A stretch of 35,916 nucleotides of DNA, from assembly GCF_002154695.1 (NCBI RefSeq), contig NZ_MTAV01000185.1, forward strand, positions 1-35,916. The letters run 5' to 3'. The DNA comes from Nostoc sp. T09. GTDB taxonomy: Bacteria > Cyanobacteriota > Cyanobacteriia > Cyanobacteriales > Nostocaceae. The notes below the pieces were generated by a model. It was given only the letters and a program-made list of their open reading frames with translations. It did not search any database and was not told the DNA's origin. The translations under genes and the position numbers were made by a program. Every line of letters begins with the position of its first letter. Position 1 is the first letter of the stretch. This document shows, piece after piece, positions 7,032 to 15,043 of the stretch.

Positions 7032-9023
7032 ATGTTGATATTCTCAAATAATGAAGGAAAAACAAGATTCAATAAACCTCTGTATGGTTTAACTGGCGTT
7101 TACACATTATCAGAAGGTATCGCACTTCCTTATTTTTTATCGTTAGTTGAAATTAACCGAGCCATTGATGAGCTAAAGATAGCAGAACAAATTCCAGCTT
7201 CTTTAGATACAAAATGGTCTCTAAAAGAACTATTTCAACGAGAAATTGATGAAAAAAGAGTAGAAGATGATATTGTTAAAGGCTACCTTTTAGATCCTAA
7301 AAAATTGAAATTTTTTAATGCAATTACTATTGTATTAATGCCAAAAGGATCTGATGGCAAGATTCAAGATACTTTTGATGACAATTTAAATATAGCTCCT
7401 CCTATTCCTTGGGATGGGACAGATCCAGATGATGAACAATGGAAACACATTCAATCTGAAGTTGCAAACTTTGGAGGTGTTCAATTTGTTTCTGCTGGTA
7501 TCTCTGCACGACTTCGCTGGGACGAAGATAGAGTTTTAGCCGTAGCCGTTGACGGGCAACATCGCCTTTGGGCATTGCGTACTTTTCGAGAGGATCAAAA
7601 ATTTCGTGGCGGTACTCTTCGTACACTAGAACAACAAACAAAAATACCAATATTATTCCTTTTACTTCATAACAGTGCTGGTTTCCAGAATGTTCAAAGT
7701 GAAGCTGACTATTCAATTCGTGGTATTGCTCGTGAATTATTTACAGACTTAAATAAAAATGCCAAAACTGTAGATAAAGCTAGAGAGCTTATTCTTGATG
7801 ATAAAAGTATTAGCGCACAATGTGTAAGAACTTTATTAACTGAAAGTACAGGTGAAGATACTAAACATAAACTTCCTCTTTCTTTAGTGAGATGGCAAGA
7901 TGATTCCAATCGATTTGATAGTTCTTATTATTTAAACTCTTTAGTCCATTTAGATTTGTTGGTGTCGGCAGCATTAGATCTGAAACTGCCACGTGATCCA
8001 ATGGAAAAGAAACAAGTATTAGATTTTATCAACAGTATTGACTCTGCTCTTGGAATTAATGATGAAAAAGTTCAGTGGGAAGGGCGTTCTCTTGAAGAAT
8101 ATTATGTAGAAGATTATTGTGATGAAGATGGAGAACCTGTAACACCATTTGCGCGAATACCAGAAAATTACCTTGGTTCTGCAATAGAAGGTTTTAAAGA
8201 TAACTTTCGTCCTTGGCTATTAAAGCTACTACTTGAATTCAAACCATATCGTAATCTTCTCCAGTATGCTCGTGAACATAATTTAATTGAAGGAACTTTT
8301 GGTAAATTCCAAGCGCAAACTAGTAAACATAAAGGTATTATCCGTGAACAAGAAATTGCCAGGGATAGTGATTGGCATAGTCGAGAAATACTGACACACC
8401 AAAATGCTATTGCTAGCATGAAAGAGAATCAATGGGCTTTCAAAACTATATTTCAGAAAGCAATAGTACGCCTGGGGAAAATGGTTGAATTCAACTATAA
8501 GGGAGAAGATAAAAACTTAGGAGATATAAATGATGTATTAAACTTCTTAGATAGGTTATATGATAAGGGGATTCTCAGAGTAGATACTGAGTTACCAGGA
8601 TATGCTTTTCGATTGTGGACATTTGTAGCTATCAACCCTGGTAATGATAAAATAAAAGTCGCAAAAGCAGTAGAAGATAGGATATTTTCATTATTATGCT
8701 TGTGGTACTTTGGTTATCGTAAAACAGAAATTGATATTGCAAATAGTTCTTTAATTATATCAAAGCGTAAACTATTAAATTTTTTTGGTGCAGATACTAA
8801 TAAAGCTCAATGGCCAGGTTGTACAGATGCCCACAAAACATTATACAAAGGTTTTGATACAGCTGCTTTTTATGGAAGAGACCATGAAAAGATGAGTATT
8901 CAGAAAAAAGAAAAATTAGTTCGTGAGAGGTTTTCTGCTGTACTCGCTGTTGGCTTACCAGAAGCATATCATCAGTTATTAGCAAAGCAAACGTCCGATG
9001 ATGAGGATCTAGATATTGAATGA
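7032..9023 (+). CDS. Second, large DGQHR-domain protein (DndB paralogue)
   Basis: The 663-residue protein has VAVDGQHRLWALRTF with DGQHR at 174-178, so it belongs to the same superfamily as DndB but is longer and very divergent outside that motif. The N-terminal third includes PPIPWDGTDPDDEQW and an FVSAGISARLRWDEDRV segment before the motif, resembling the DGQHR core layout. The C-terminal half, from about 400, is helical and charged and has no fold I recognise. It starts six bases after the GIY-YIG stop, so coupling is likely. The transcript appears to end at a hairpin inside the convergent gene at 9074. The pairing suggests it partners the GIY-YIG protein, perhaps as a DNA-binding or substrate-recognition subunit. 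That role is inference. Confidence 0.8.
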   Translation: MLIFSNNEGKTRFNKPLYGLTGVYTLSEGIALPYFLSLVEINRAIDELKIAEQIPASLDTKWSLKELFQREIDEKRVEDDIVKGYLLDPKKLKFFNAITIVLMPKGSDGKIQDTFDDNLNIAPPIPWDGTDPDDEQWKHIQSEVANFGGVQFVSAGISARLRWDEDRVLAVAVDGQHRLWALRTFREDQKFRGGTLRTLEQQTKIPILFLLLHNSAGFQNVQSEADYSIRGIARELFTDLNKNAKTVDKARELILDDKSISAQCVRTLLTESTGEDTKHKLPLSLVRWQDDSNRFDSSYYLNSLVHLDLLVSAALDLKLPRDPMEKKQVLDFINSIDSALGINDEKVQWEGRSLEEYYVEDYCDEDGEPVTPFARIPENYLGSAIEGFKDNFRPWLLKLLLEFKPYRNLLQYAREHNLIEGTFGKFQAQTSKHKGIIREQEIARDSDWHSREILTHQNAIASMKENQWAFKTIFQKAIVRLGKMVEFNYKGEDKNLGDINDVLNFLDRLYDKGILRVDTELPGYAFRLWTFVAINPGNDKIKVAKAVEDRIFSLLCLWYFGYRKTEIDIANSSLIISKRKLLNFFGADTNKAQWPGCTDAHKTLYKGFDTAAFYGRDHEKMSIQKKEKLVRERFSAVLAVGLPEAYHQLLAKQTSDDEDLDIE

Positions 9024-9073
9024 AAAATTATGAATTAAAAATAAACCTGTTACCGACTTAAAAATTAGTGAAC

Positions 9074-9535
9074 TTATGAGAGGAATTTGCTTAAATTAAA
9101 TTCCTCTTCTTCATTTTCTTGCTCAAATCTTTCAGAAGTAAGAAGTAATAGCAGTCGCTCAGAATAATCTACTGCTCCATGTAATTCATTTTGTATAATT
9201 TCTAGTCCACCATTAGCATACTCTTCAAAAATATGGATGCGTTGCTCATCAGCCATATCATCTTCACCAAGAATTTTAATGTCTTCTGTCTCAGTGATAG
9301 ACAATAAATTAATTAACACAGCAAAACTACTAGTAAAATATTCTTGTCGTAATGGAGATAAATCTTTAGAAATAACTTCCAAAGGGACTCGCTTTTTATG
9401 CTTTGCTCCCAATGCAGCCGCAAAGATCATTACTTCTACATAAGTCTGAAAAGGCCCTGTTGTCTCCTTTGATGCTACGAGAGATTTCACCAACTCAGCC
9501 TTATCTTTAGCAACCCTGATTCTGTTTGCAGCCAT
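9074..9535 (-). CDS. Dnd system-associated small protein (dnd_assoc_4-like)
   Basis: This 153-residue acidic protein resembles the family I know as dnd system-associated protein 4. It has a basic start (RIRVAKDKAELVKSL), then the core FQTYVEVMIFAAALGAKHKK with a small-residue helix, then REYFTSSFAVLINLLS and an acidic C-terminus (FEQENEEEEF). It is not DndE, which is a shorter protein with a different conserved core. It lies convergent to the dndB/GIY-YIG/DGQHR operon, 50 bases from it. Its last codons contain a perfect inverted repeat that likely terminates that operon. No catalytic residues are apparent. The family name rests on recalled pattern and context, so a profile search should confirm it; the biochemical role is unknown. 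Confidence 0.65.
   Translation of the reverse strand: MAANRIRVAKDKAELVKSLVASKETTGPFQTYVEVMIFAAALGAKHKKRVPLEVISKDLSPLRQEYFTSSFAVLINLLSITETEDIKILGEDDMADEQRIHIFEEYANGGLEIIQNELHGAVDYSERLLLLLTSERFEQENEEEEFNLSKFLS
9079..9107 (+). terminator. Terminator of the dndB operon inside the convergent gene
   Basis: Perfect 10-base arms AGAGGAATTT (9079-9088) and AAATTCCTCT (9098-9107) flank a nine-base loop. On the plus strand a T-rich run (TCTTCATTTTCTT) follows, as expected for a Rho-independent terminator of the dndB/GIY-YIG/DGQHR transcript. The hairpin lies within the 3-prime coding end of the convergent dnd-associated gene. Confidence 0.65.
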
Positions 9536-9687
9536 GACTTAAATAACAAATTTGTGGCTATTGTAACCGAAAGCTAGAGCGATCGCCCCATAGCCATATA
9601 ATTTTATACTCAGTAAAAGAGCGATCACACTACTTCATCCCTACATCCAAGCGATCGCCCTTTCTTCCCTCTGCGGTTCGGAAAATC

Positions 9688-10257
9688 TTACATAGGAAAT
9701 TGCACGTTCTCATACAGCAAAGATATCGGAAAGTGGAAATCAACACTAGTTAAATGCACTTCATCGCCTGCTTCATAAGGGTGTAACTCCCAAAGTCCTC
9801 TATCATTTAATCGAAAACAATCTAAACCAATTTTTTCAGCATCAATGAGGACGTATTCTTGCAAAGTTTCAATGCGACGATACCGCGTAAATTTTGCACC
9901 CCTGTCATAAGCTTCCGTACTTGGGGAAAGAACTTCGACAATTAAACAAGGATACTGAAGAAATTGAATAGCTTGTTGATCCCGTTCATCGCAACTCACC
10001 ACAACATCGGGATAATGAAAAGGCCCATTCTCAGTGATACCGACTTTCCCATCTGCCATATTCACACGACACCCACTCCCCCGTAGATGGCTTTTTAACG
10101 CTGAAGCCAAGTTTAAAGCAATATCATTATGGGGAAGAGTACCCCCAGTCATGGCAAAAACTTCACCATCAATATATTCATATTTAATTTCTTGACGTGC
10201 TTCCCATTGCAAATATTCCTGGGGAGACATATACTTGCTGTCTGGACTCGCAACCAT
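9688..10257 (-). CDS. Uma2 family (DUF820) putative nuclease
   Basis: Uma2 proteins are restriction-endonuclease-fold proteins that are hugely expanded in cyanobacteria; no biological role is settled. Diagnostic features here are MSPQEYLQWE, YEYIDGEVFAMTGGT, the FHYPDVVVSCDE strand with the catalytic-type Asp, and LIVEVLSPSTEAYDRGAKF, which supplies the E-x-L element and the family hallmark SPSTE. The ATG at 10257 (MVASPDS) is preferred because GGATGAGG precedes it; a TTG at 10275 would add six residues. The result, 189 residues, fits the usual 180-200. It is monocistronic, between the dnd-associated gene and the SLH gene, in a HIP1-rich stretch. Relation to the Dnd system is not indicated. 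Confidence 0.85.
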   Translation of the reverse strand: MVASPDSKYMSPQEYLQWEARQEIKYEYIDGEVFAMTGGTLPHNDIALNLASALKSHLRGSGCRVNMADGKVGITENGPFHYPDVVVSCDERDQQAIQFLQYPCLIVEVLSPSTEAYDRGAKFTRYRRIETLQEYVLIDAEKIGLDCFRLNDRGLWELHPYEAGDEVHLTSVDFHFPISLLYENVQFPM

Positions 10258-10327
10258 AACCTCATCCCTTCTCAAAAGCCACTTTTCTCAACTGTAACTA
10301 AAAACCTCCACGCCTCTGCGTGAGACT

Positions 10328-12217
10328 TTACCCTTGTGTCCTCACCGTCACCACTTGCGGCGGCGTAGAATCTGGAGGATACAAAAAGTCTACCTGTACT
10401 TGTCGCTTTTCCCCTCCTGACATCTTCAACGTCGCTAACGGTTCACCCATTTGTCCCCGACGTTGTACCAAATGCACATAGTGCGTCTTCTCCACACCAT
10501 TATCATCGGTATAGCGCACCCTCACCGTACCGCGAAAAAATATCTGTTCTACCCGTGGCTTTAAAAACAGTAGCCTATCTGTTCCCCCTTCATCCTTCAA
10601 TGGAGTATGCATTGATACTGTGACTATCCGACTTTGATTGCTGGAATTTTGTAGCGGCAAAGTCAAATTGTACTCTACACCGTAGTTACTGTGAGCAAAA
10701 TACGCCGTATCAGGATAGCGTTTCAACATCGGCGCACTCTGAATTTGCCCGGTGCTAAGAGTAATTAAATGTACAGTACCTAAAGGATAAGCAAAAGCTT
10801 TCCCTGGTTGTGGTATCGTCAACTCTGATACATTTGGATTATCCGTCAGATTTGCTTGCCATTGCGTCCCTTGAGAGACACCAGCAACCCGACTAAACAC
10901 CGTAGGTTCTCTAGGAGGGTCGAGAGGGGTAGGGATGGGATCGCGTTTTCCTGCTAAACTGCCTGTATCTAAAAGCTTTTGCCACTCGGCTAGTGTAGGA
11001 GGGATAGCGCTATTTTTTGCTAAGTTTGCCATATAAACTGGGCGATCGCTCAATAATCGCATCATCGTTGTGCGACCATTAGAAGAGGGAGCTTGTACAG
11101 GAATGGGTAAATTAGCTAATATTTGGGTTTTTCCTGGTTCAATCACCAATTTATCTGGAAAATTCCCTTGCCTATTTCCCCGCAGTACATCATTCATTGT
11201 CCGGCTACCAGGCCCAGAGTAAACTGTGCTTTGGGAATTGTCCACCATATCAGGTAAAGCAATAAACGGTGCTTCCTGAGAAAGGTAACTCGCTGCGTGC
11301 AATACTTGCAGTGTCACAGATTCATTTCCCGGATTGTGGACAATGATTCCTTGGTAAACAGTGCGGCTTTGGGCTGATGTTTCCGCCCTAACGATATGAT
11401 GGGCAAATAAATCAAACCTACCTTGAAAGGGATAATTGAGGTGTGCTTCCTTAACTTGTTTGCCATCAGGGGGGAAGGTTGACAGTAAAATTCCTTCAGT
11501 AGTTACTAGTTCAGGACTATTGCTGTTAAAGGTGGGGATAGTATCAAGTTTTCCCGGTAAAGGGCGGACTTCTTGCGGATGTACTTCCACGCCAGCTATA
11601 TATTGTGGTGGTACTGTGTAGATGTTTAACGCCCGACACATCAAGGCGGCTACTTCGCCTCTGGTGGCCCTTTGCTGGGGTTTTAGTTGTTTGACTTGGG
11701 GATAGTTAACAACAATACTGTTGATAGTTGCCGATGCGATCGCACTTTGGGCATAGTTAAAAATTTGTGCTGCATCATCAAAATACTGTTGTAATGTCTG
11801 CGTTGGGTTAGATAGAGAACTATAATTTTTCGCCCCAGCGATAACACCAATAATTTGGGCGCGGGGAATTGGCTGGTTAGGTTGAAAAACTCCCCCCGGA
11901 TAACCAGAGAAAAATCCTTTTTGATATGCAGTAGCAATTGCTTTGTTTGCCCAATAATTAGCAGGTACATCTTTAAATGAAGTAACACTGCGCTTGATTG
12001 GTGCATTTGGGAAAGCATTCAACATTAATACTGCGGCTTCCGCGCGTGTTACTGTTGCTTCTGGGCGAAAACTACCATCGGGGTAGCCTGTAATTAATTT
12101 CCGTTCTCCTAGTTGTTGAACACAATCTTTTGCCCAATATTTTTGAGTATCAGAAAAGGCGAGGGTGATGGGGCTTGATAGGGTGGAAAGGGAGGCGAGT
12201 ATTAATTTGAGGAGCAT
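10328..12217 (-). CDS. SLH-domain envelope protein with DUF3370 domain
   Basis: The ATG at 12217 opens a typical signal peptide (MLLKLILASLSTLSS followed by PITLAFS); the longer GTG-initiated frame from 12298 runs through filler-repeat sequence and is not preferred. Residues of about 30-200 hold S-layer homology repeats, visible as DTQKYWAKDCVQQLGERKLI, GYPDGSFRPEATVTRAEAAV, then DVPANYWANKAI with GYPGGVFQPNQPIPRAQ, and a third unit ending ATRGEVAALM. SLH repeats anchor proteins to peptidoglycan-linked polymer or, in cyanobacteria, occur in outer-membrane proteins. The rest, from VRPLPGKLDTIPTFNS onward, matches DUF3370, a cyanobacterial beta-rich domain of unknown role. About 629 residues. 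Likely periplasmic or outer envelope; not linked to the defence genes around it. Confidence 0.85.
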   Translation of the reverse strand: MLLKLILASLSTLSSPITLAFSDTQKYWAKDCVQQLGERKLITGYPDGSFRPEATVTRAEAAVLMLNAFPNAPIKRSVTSFKDVPANYWANKAIATAYQKGFFSGYPGGVFQPNQPIPRAQIIGVIAGAKNYSSLSNPTQTLQQYFDDAAQIFNYAQSAIASATINSIVVNYPQVKQLKPQQRATRGEVAALMCRALNIYTVPPQYIAGVEVHPQEVRPLPGKLDTIPTFNSNSPELVTTEGILLSTFPPDGKQVKEAHLNYPFQGRFDLFAHHIVRAETSAQSRTVYQGIIVHNPGNESVTLQVLHAASYLSQEAPFIALPDMVDNSQSTVYSGPGSRTMNDVLRGNRQGNFPDKLVIEPGKTQILANLPIPVQAPSSNGRTTMMRLLSDRPVYMANLAKNSAIPPTLAEWQKLLDTGSLAGKRDPIPTPLDPPREPTVFSRVAGVSQGTQWQANLTDNPNVSELTIPQPGKAFAYPLGTVHLITLSTGQIQSAPMLKRYPDTAYFAHSNYGVEYNLTLPLQNSSNQSRIVTVSMHTPLKDEGGTDRLLFLKPRVEQIFFRGTVRVRYTDDNGVEKTHYVHLVQRRGQMGEPLATLKMSGGEKRQVQVDFLYPPDSTPPQVVTVRTQG

Positions 12218-12299
12218 TAATAGCGTTAAGTATAAACTAGGGCTATTAAAGCATACAAGAGTAATGTAGACGCAAAGCGGCTTGCCACAGGCTACCACA

Positions 12300-12473
12300 G
12301 AGGCGCAGACAACACAGAGAAGTATAGATGAAATTAACCGCTAATGTACGCCGATAAACATTTGTATATTCTCTCTTCTACCTCTTCCCTTCGTGTCCTT
12401 CGCGCCCTAGCCTACGGCAACGGCTTCCCTACGGGACGCTACGCGAACGCCGAACGCGGTTCGTTTCTCTTAA
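12300..12473. repeat. Cyanobacterial filler-repeat stretch
   Basis: Between the SLH gene and the SMC gene lies sequence of the kind dispersed in Nostoc-type genomes, with phrases such as CTTCGTGTCCTTCGCGCCCT, GGCAACGGCTTCCCTACGGG and CGCTACGCGAACG. Related wording (TCTTTGCGCCTCTGCGTGAG) occurs at 23585-23605 and at 10310-10324. A plus-strand frame runs through this stretch into the antisense of the SMC gene and is not a gene. Confidence 0.6.
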
Positions 12474-14546
12474 TCACCAATCTCGTTTCACCTCAACAAC
12501 CTCTGTATACTCAAATTCATTGGGACTTTGCCTTACCAAAGGATATCTTTGCCCACCCAATTCAATATAATCTTGTTCGCAATCTGGCTTTGAAGAAAAG
12601 TAAGTCAGCACATATTCTCTCCCAATTCTGTCTGCCATTTCCTCTTCAACTTCACCCCGCCACTGTGTCTTTGTCAACAACACAATTAACTGATTTGCTA
12701 ACTTGGGGATTGTCTGCGCAATATGTCGCCGGGAGATTTCATCTAGACTACCAAAAGGCGAATCCATAACGATTGGAAAAGTGCTGCTTTCTGGTAACAT
12801 CAACATTTTCCGTTTTTCACTCCATTCCCGCACTCTATCAATAATGCTGGCGATAAAGGATAAGCTGAGAATTTGATTTTCTCCAGTGGAAGCTGCAACT
12901 GGCGCTTCTACTCCTGCTGTATTTTCTACCAGTGTCAGTTCATATTTATCACTAATTTTGGGAATATAAGGAGTAAAGGAAATTTCTGAAAATATCTCCT
13001 GTACCCGTTTTTCCAGTTGCAAGCGAAATTGTTTTTCTTGACGGTTTCTTACTTCGGTTAATCGTTCAATTGCATCTTGGGCAGCATTAATCCGACGTTG
13101 TGCTAATGCTTGCCGTTCTTCATTTAATTTTTGCTTAGCAATCTGTTTAATTACAGCTTCAATTTCTGTTGTGAAGTGAGCAATTTGCTGTTGGTTAGCA
13201 CCTTGTTCTCTATTTAATTCATCAATTTTATTTTCAATTTCGTCTAAGCGTTTCTGCAAGCTGCTAATCTCTTCGTTGGCATCTTTCCGCAATCGTTCTT
13301 GAATGTTATCTAATTCGCTTTCAATTTGCGATATATTTTGCCGTAATTGATTAATTCTCTCTTGTTCTCTATCAACTTCTGCCCAAAATGCTGTTGCTTG
13401 CTTATCAATTTCATCAACTTGGGCACTCATACGAATTGCCGTTTCTTCTACAGCCGAAGAACCTGCTTTATCTAACCAGATAGTCACATTGTTATGGGAA
13501 TGACTACCTGCATTTAAATCTGTACCACAAATACAACGTTGAGAATTGAGCAACTCATTTACAAACTCCCGCGAAATACCTGAAGTTAATTCACCACGCT
13601 GCTTCAAATCATGCATGATCTCCCGAAATTGGGCTGTAGTTTCAGAAAGTAAAACTGTGTAACCCCGTGCAGAAATAATTTTTTTTAAGGCTTCTCGATT
13701 CTTTTTATACTCTTCCTTATACGTTTCCTTCTGCGATTCTAAATTTTGACAACGTTCCTGTAATTCCTTCGCCGCACTCAGTTCGCGTAAGCGGTTACTC
13801 GTCTCTTTCTTTAAAGTTTGCTGATATTCTAACTCTTGTTGAATTTCTGTTTGGCGCTTGGTAATGCTTTCAATCTCTCGTTCTATTTTTTCTTGCTGTC
13901 GCAAAAGCTGTTTGATTTCGGAATCGCCAATCGCTTTTAAGTCATTTTCTAAACTTTTTTTCGCTTCTCCCAAATGTTTGATCGAACGGTTAATTACCTC
14001 CACACCCAAGAAAATCTTGGTAGCTTCGGCAATTTCTGCCTTTTTATCAGAACGGACTATTTCTTCAATCCGTTCACCGTCAAAGAAAAAATATTGATGC
14101 AAACTCGCAGGTAAAATTTGATTGATGATATCTTCTGGTTGCTGAGGTGGGAAATACCATTTACCATCATCGCCGCCTACCCACATAGTTAACTGAGTTT
14201 TCCCAGCTTCAAAATCACTCTCGTTTTTGTAAACACGACTGGCGCGTTTGACGCGGTAGCGTTTACCTTCATGTTCCCAGCCAATTTCTACCCAACATTC
14301 TACAGCTTGTTTGTTTTTCGCTTCGGCGATCGCTCTTTTATTAACTAGCTGCTCTACCGATGCAAATGCTGCACTAAATTTCTCATATAATACCCAGGTA
14401 AAAGCATTGAGTAAACTAGTTTTTCCCGATCCATTATTGCCATGAATAATCGTCGTGTTGAGAACATCTCCCCCGGAAAGTACCATCTCTGGTGTCGTAC
14501 CATAAAAGGAGCGAAAATTGCACAGCTTAATTGAAGTTAGCTTCAT
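12474..14546 (-). CDS. DndD-like SMC/AAA ATPase, candidate restriction-arm component
   Basis: A 690-residue SMC/Rad50-type ATPase related to DndD but distinct from the one at 58-2043. It has Walker A IIHGNNGSGKTSLLNAF (about 33-49), the YFFFDGERIEEI motif also seen in DndD, a long coiled coil with a central SQRCICGTDLN giving a CxC zinc-hook-like apex, the ABC signature STGENQILSLSF, and Walker B IVMDSPFGSLDE. Its start overlaps the stop of a 57-residue ORF in an ATGA arrangement, so the two are translationally coupled. About 325 bases upstream on the same strand lies an SF2 helicase of the dnd-linked type. SMC ATPases and helicases occur together in defence modules, so a role in restricting unmodified DNA is plausible but unproven. 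Confidence 0.85.
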   Translation of the reverse strand: MKLTSIKLCNFRSFYGTTPEMVLSGGDVLNTTIIHGNNGSGKTSLLNAFTWVLYEKFSAAFASVEQLVNKRAIAEAKNKQAVECWVEIGWEHEGKRYRVKRASRVYKNESDFEAGKTQLTMWVGGDDGKWYFPPQQPEDIINQILPASLHQYFFFDGERIEEIVRSDKKAEIAEATKIFLGVEVINRSIKHLGEAKKSLENDLKAIGDSEIKQLLRQQEKIEREIESITKRQTEIQQELEYQQTLKKETSNRLRELSAAKELQERCQNLESQKETYKEEYKKNREALKKIISARGYTVLLSETTAQFREIMHDLKQRGELTSGISREFVNELLNSQRCICGTDLNAGSHSHNNVTIWLDKAGSSAVEETAIRMSAQVDEIDKQATAFWAEVDREQERINQLRQNISQIESELDNIQERLRKDANEEISSLQKRLDEIENKIDELNREQGANQQQIAHFTTEIEAVIKQIAKQKLNEERQALAQRRINAAQDAIERLTEVRNRQEKQFRLQLEKRVQEIFSEISFTPYIPKISDKYELTLVENTAGVEAPVAASTGENQILSLSFIASIIDRVREWSEKRKMLMLPESSTFPIVMDSPFGSLDEISRRHIAQTIPKLANQLIVLLTKTQWRGEVEEEMADRIGREYVLTYFSSKPDCEQDYIELGGQRYPLVRQSPNEFEYTEVVEVKRDW

Positions 14547-14716
14547 CGCACCTCTTCCTTAACAATCACCAAAATTTCATCGTTAATGTGACTGTTAATT
14601 CTCTTATCTAGTCTGCCTTTTTCCAGCTTCCATACCCGTTCAATAATCTGCCGCACTTCCGGTGGGGCGCTGGTAATTGGCTCCTGCACATCATCAATAT
14701 TTTCGTTTGGTGACAT
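14543..14716 (-). CDS. 57-residue ORF coupled to the SMC ATPase
   Basis: This short gene begins at ATG 14716 (MSPNENIDDVQEP) and ends at TGA 14543, overlapping the SMC start by the four bases ATGA. The product is charged and mostly helical, with APPEVRQIIERVWKLEKGRL in the middle and INDEILVIVKEEVR at the end; no Cys, signal peptide or membrane span. The tight overlap is strong evidence of translation and of stoichiometric expression with the ATPase. It could be a small subunit or helical adaptor. I do not recognise a family. It is short enough to be missed by automated callers. Confidence 0.7.
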   Translation of the reverse strand: MSPNENIDDVQEPITSAPPEVRQIIERVWKLEKGRLDKRINSHINDEILVIVKEEVR

Positions 14717-15041
14717 TTCGGATTGTAGCTACTTTTTCTTTTTATTTTACCTGTATCTACTACTGCGATCGCATCCGTCAAGCCACTGTTCGTATTATCT
14801 TTAATTTCTCAAGTTTTTTTGATAGAAAAGGCTTTATTGTGAGGTTATATGCTGGTATACTGTAAGTATCTAATATAATAGATTAGTAGCGCCTTGAAAA
14901 ATTTTGCTAACATCCCATTATATTAATGACCTAATATTATTATCCTATATATTTGTCGCTAACCATTATACTTTTTGTAAAAATACGAACCATAGATGAA
15001 CACAGATAAACACAGATAGTTTATCGGCGTTCATCGGCGGT
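14717..15041. other. Intergenic gap between the helicase and the SMC module
   Basis: No convincing gene. The stretch is AT-rich, with one HIP1-like GCGATCGC near 14765, and ends in the imperfect inverted repeat at 14987-15043. If the helicase transcript stops at that hairpin, the SMC pair needs its own promoter here; none is obvious. Confidence 0.5.
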
Positions 15042-15043
15042 TC
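14987..15043. repeat. Imperfect inverted repeat at the helicase 3-prime end
   Basis: Two 25-base arms (14987-15011 and 15019-15043) are complementary at 20 positions around a seven-base loop. The words GATGAACACAGATAAAC and GTTTATCGGCGTTCATC show the pairing. It overlaps the stop codon of the SF2 helicase (15042-15044). This is a dispersed cyanobacterial repeat type and may serve as that gene's transcript end. Confidence 0.65.

Noticed and set aside
7402-7909. Minus-strand frames antisense to the large DGQHR gene
   Set aside because: Composition is that of a reverse-complement shadow; the plus-strand gene has clear family motifs.
9074-9535. Possible DndE
   Set aside because: Longer than typical DndE, acidic, and its central helix pattern fits the dnd-associated protein 4 type better; also on its own strand away from dndD.
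12218-12298. GTG start extending the SLH protein
   Set aside because: The extension lies partly in filler-repeat sequence and would bury the signal peptide that begins at ATG 12217.
12344-12769. 141-codon plus-strand frame
   Set aside because: It runs through filler repeats and then the antisense of the SMC gene 3-prime end; no family resemblance or ribosome site.
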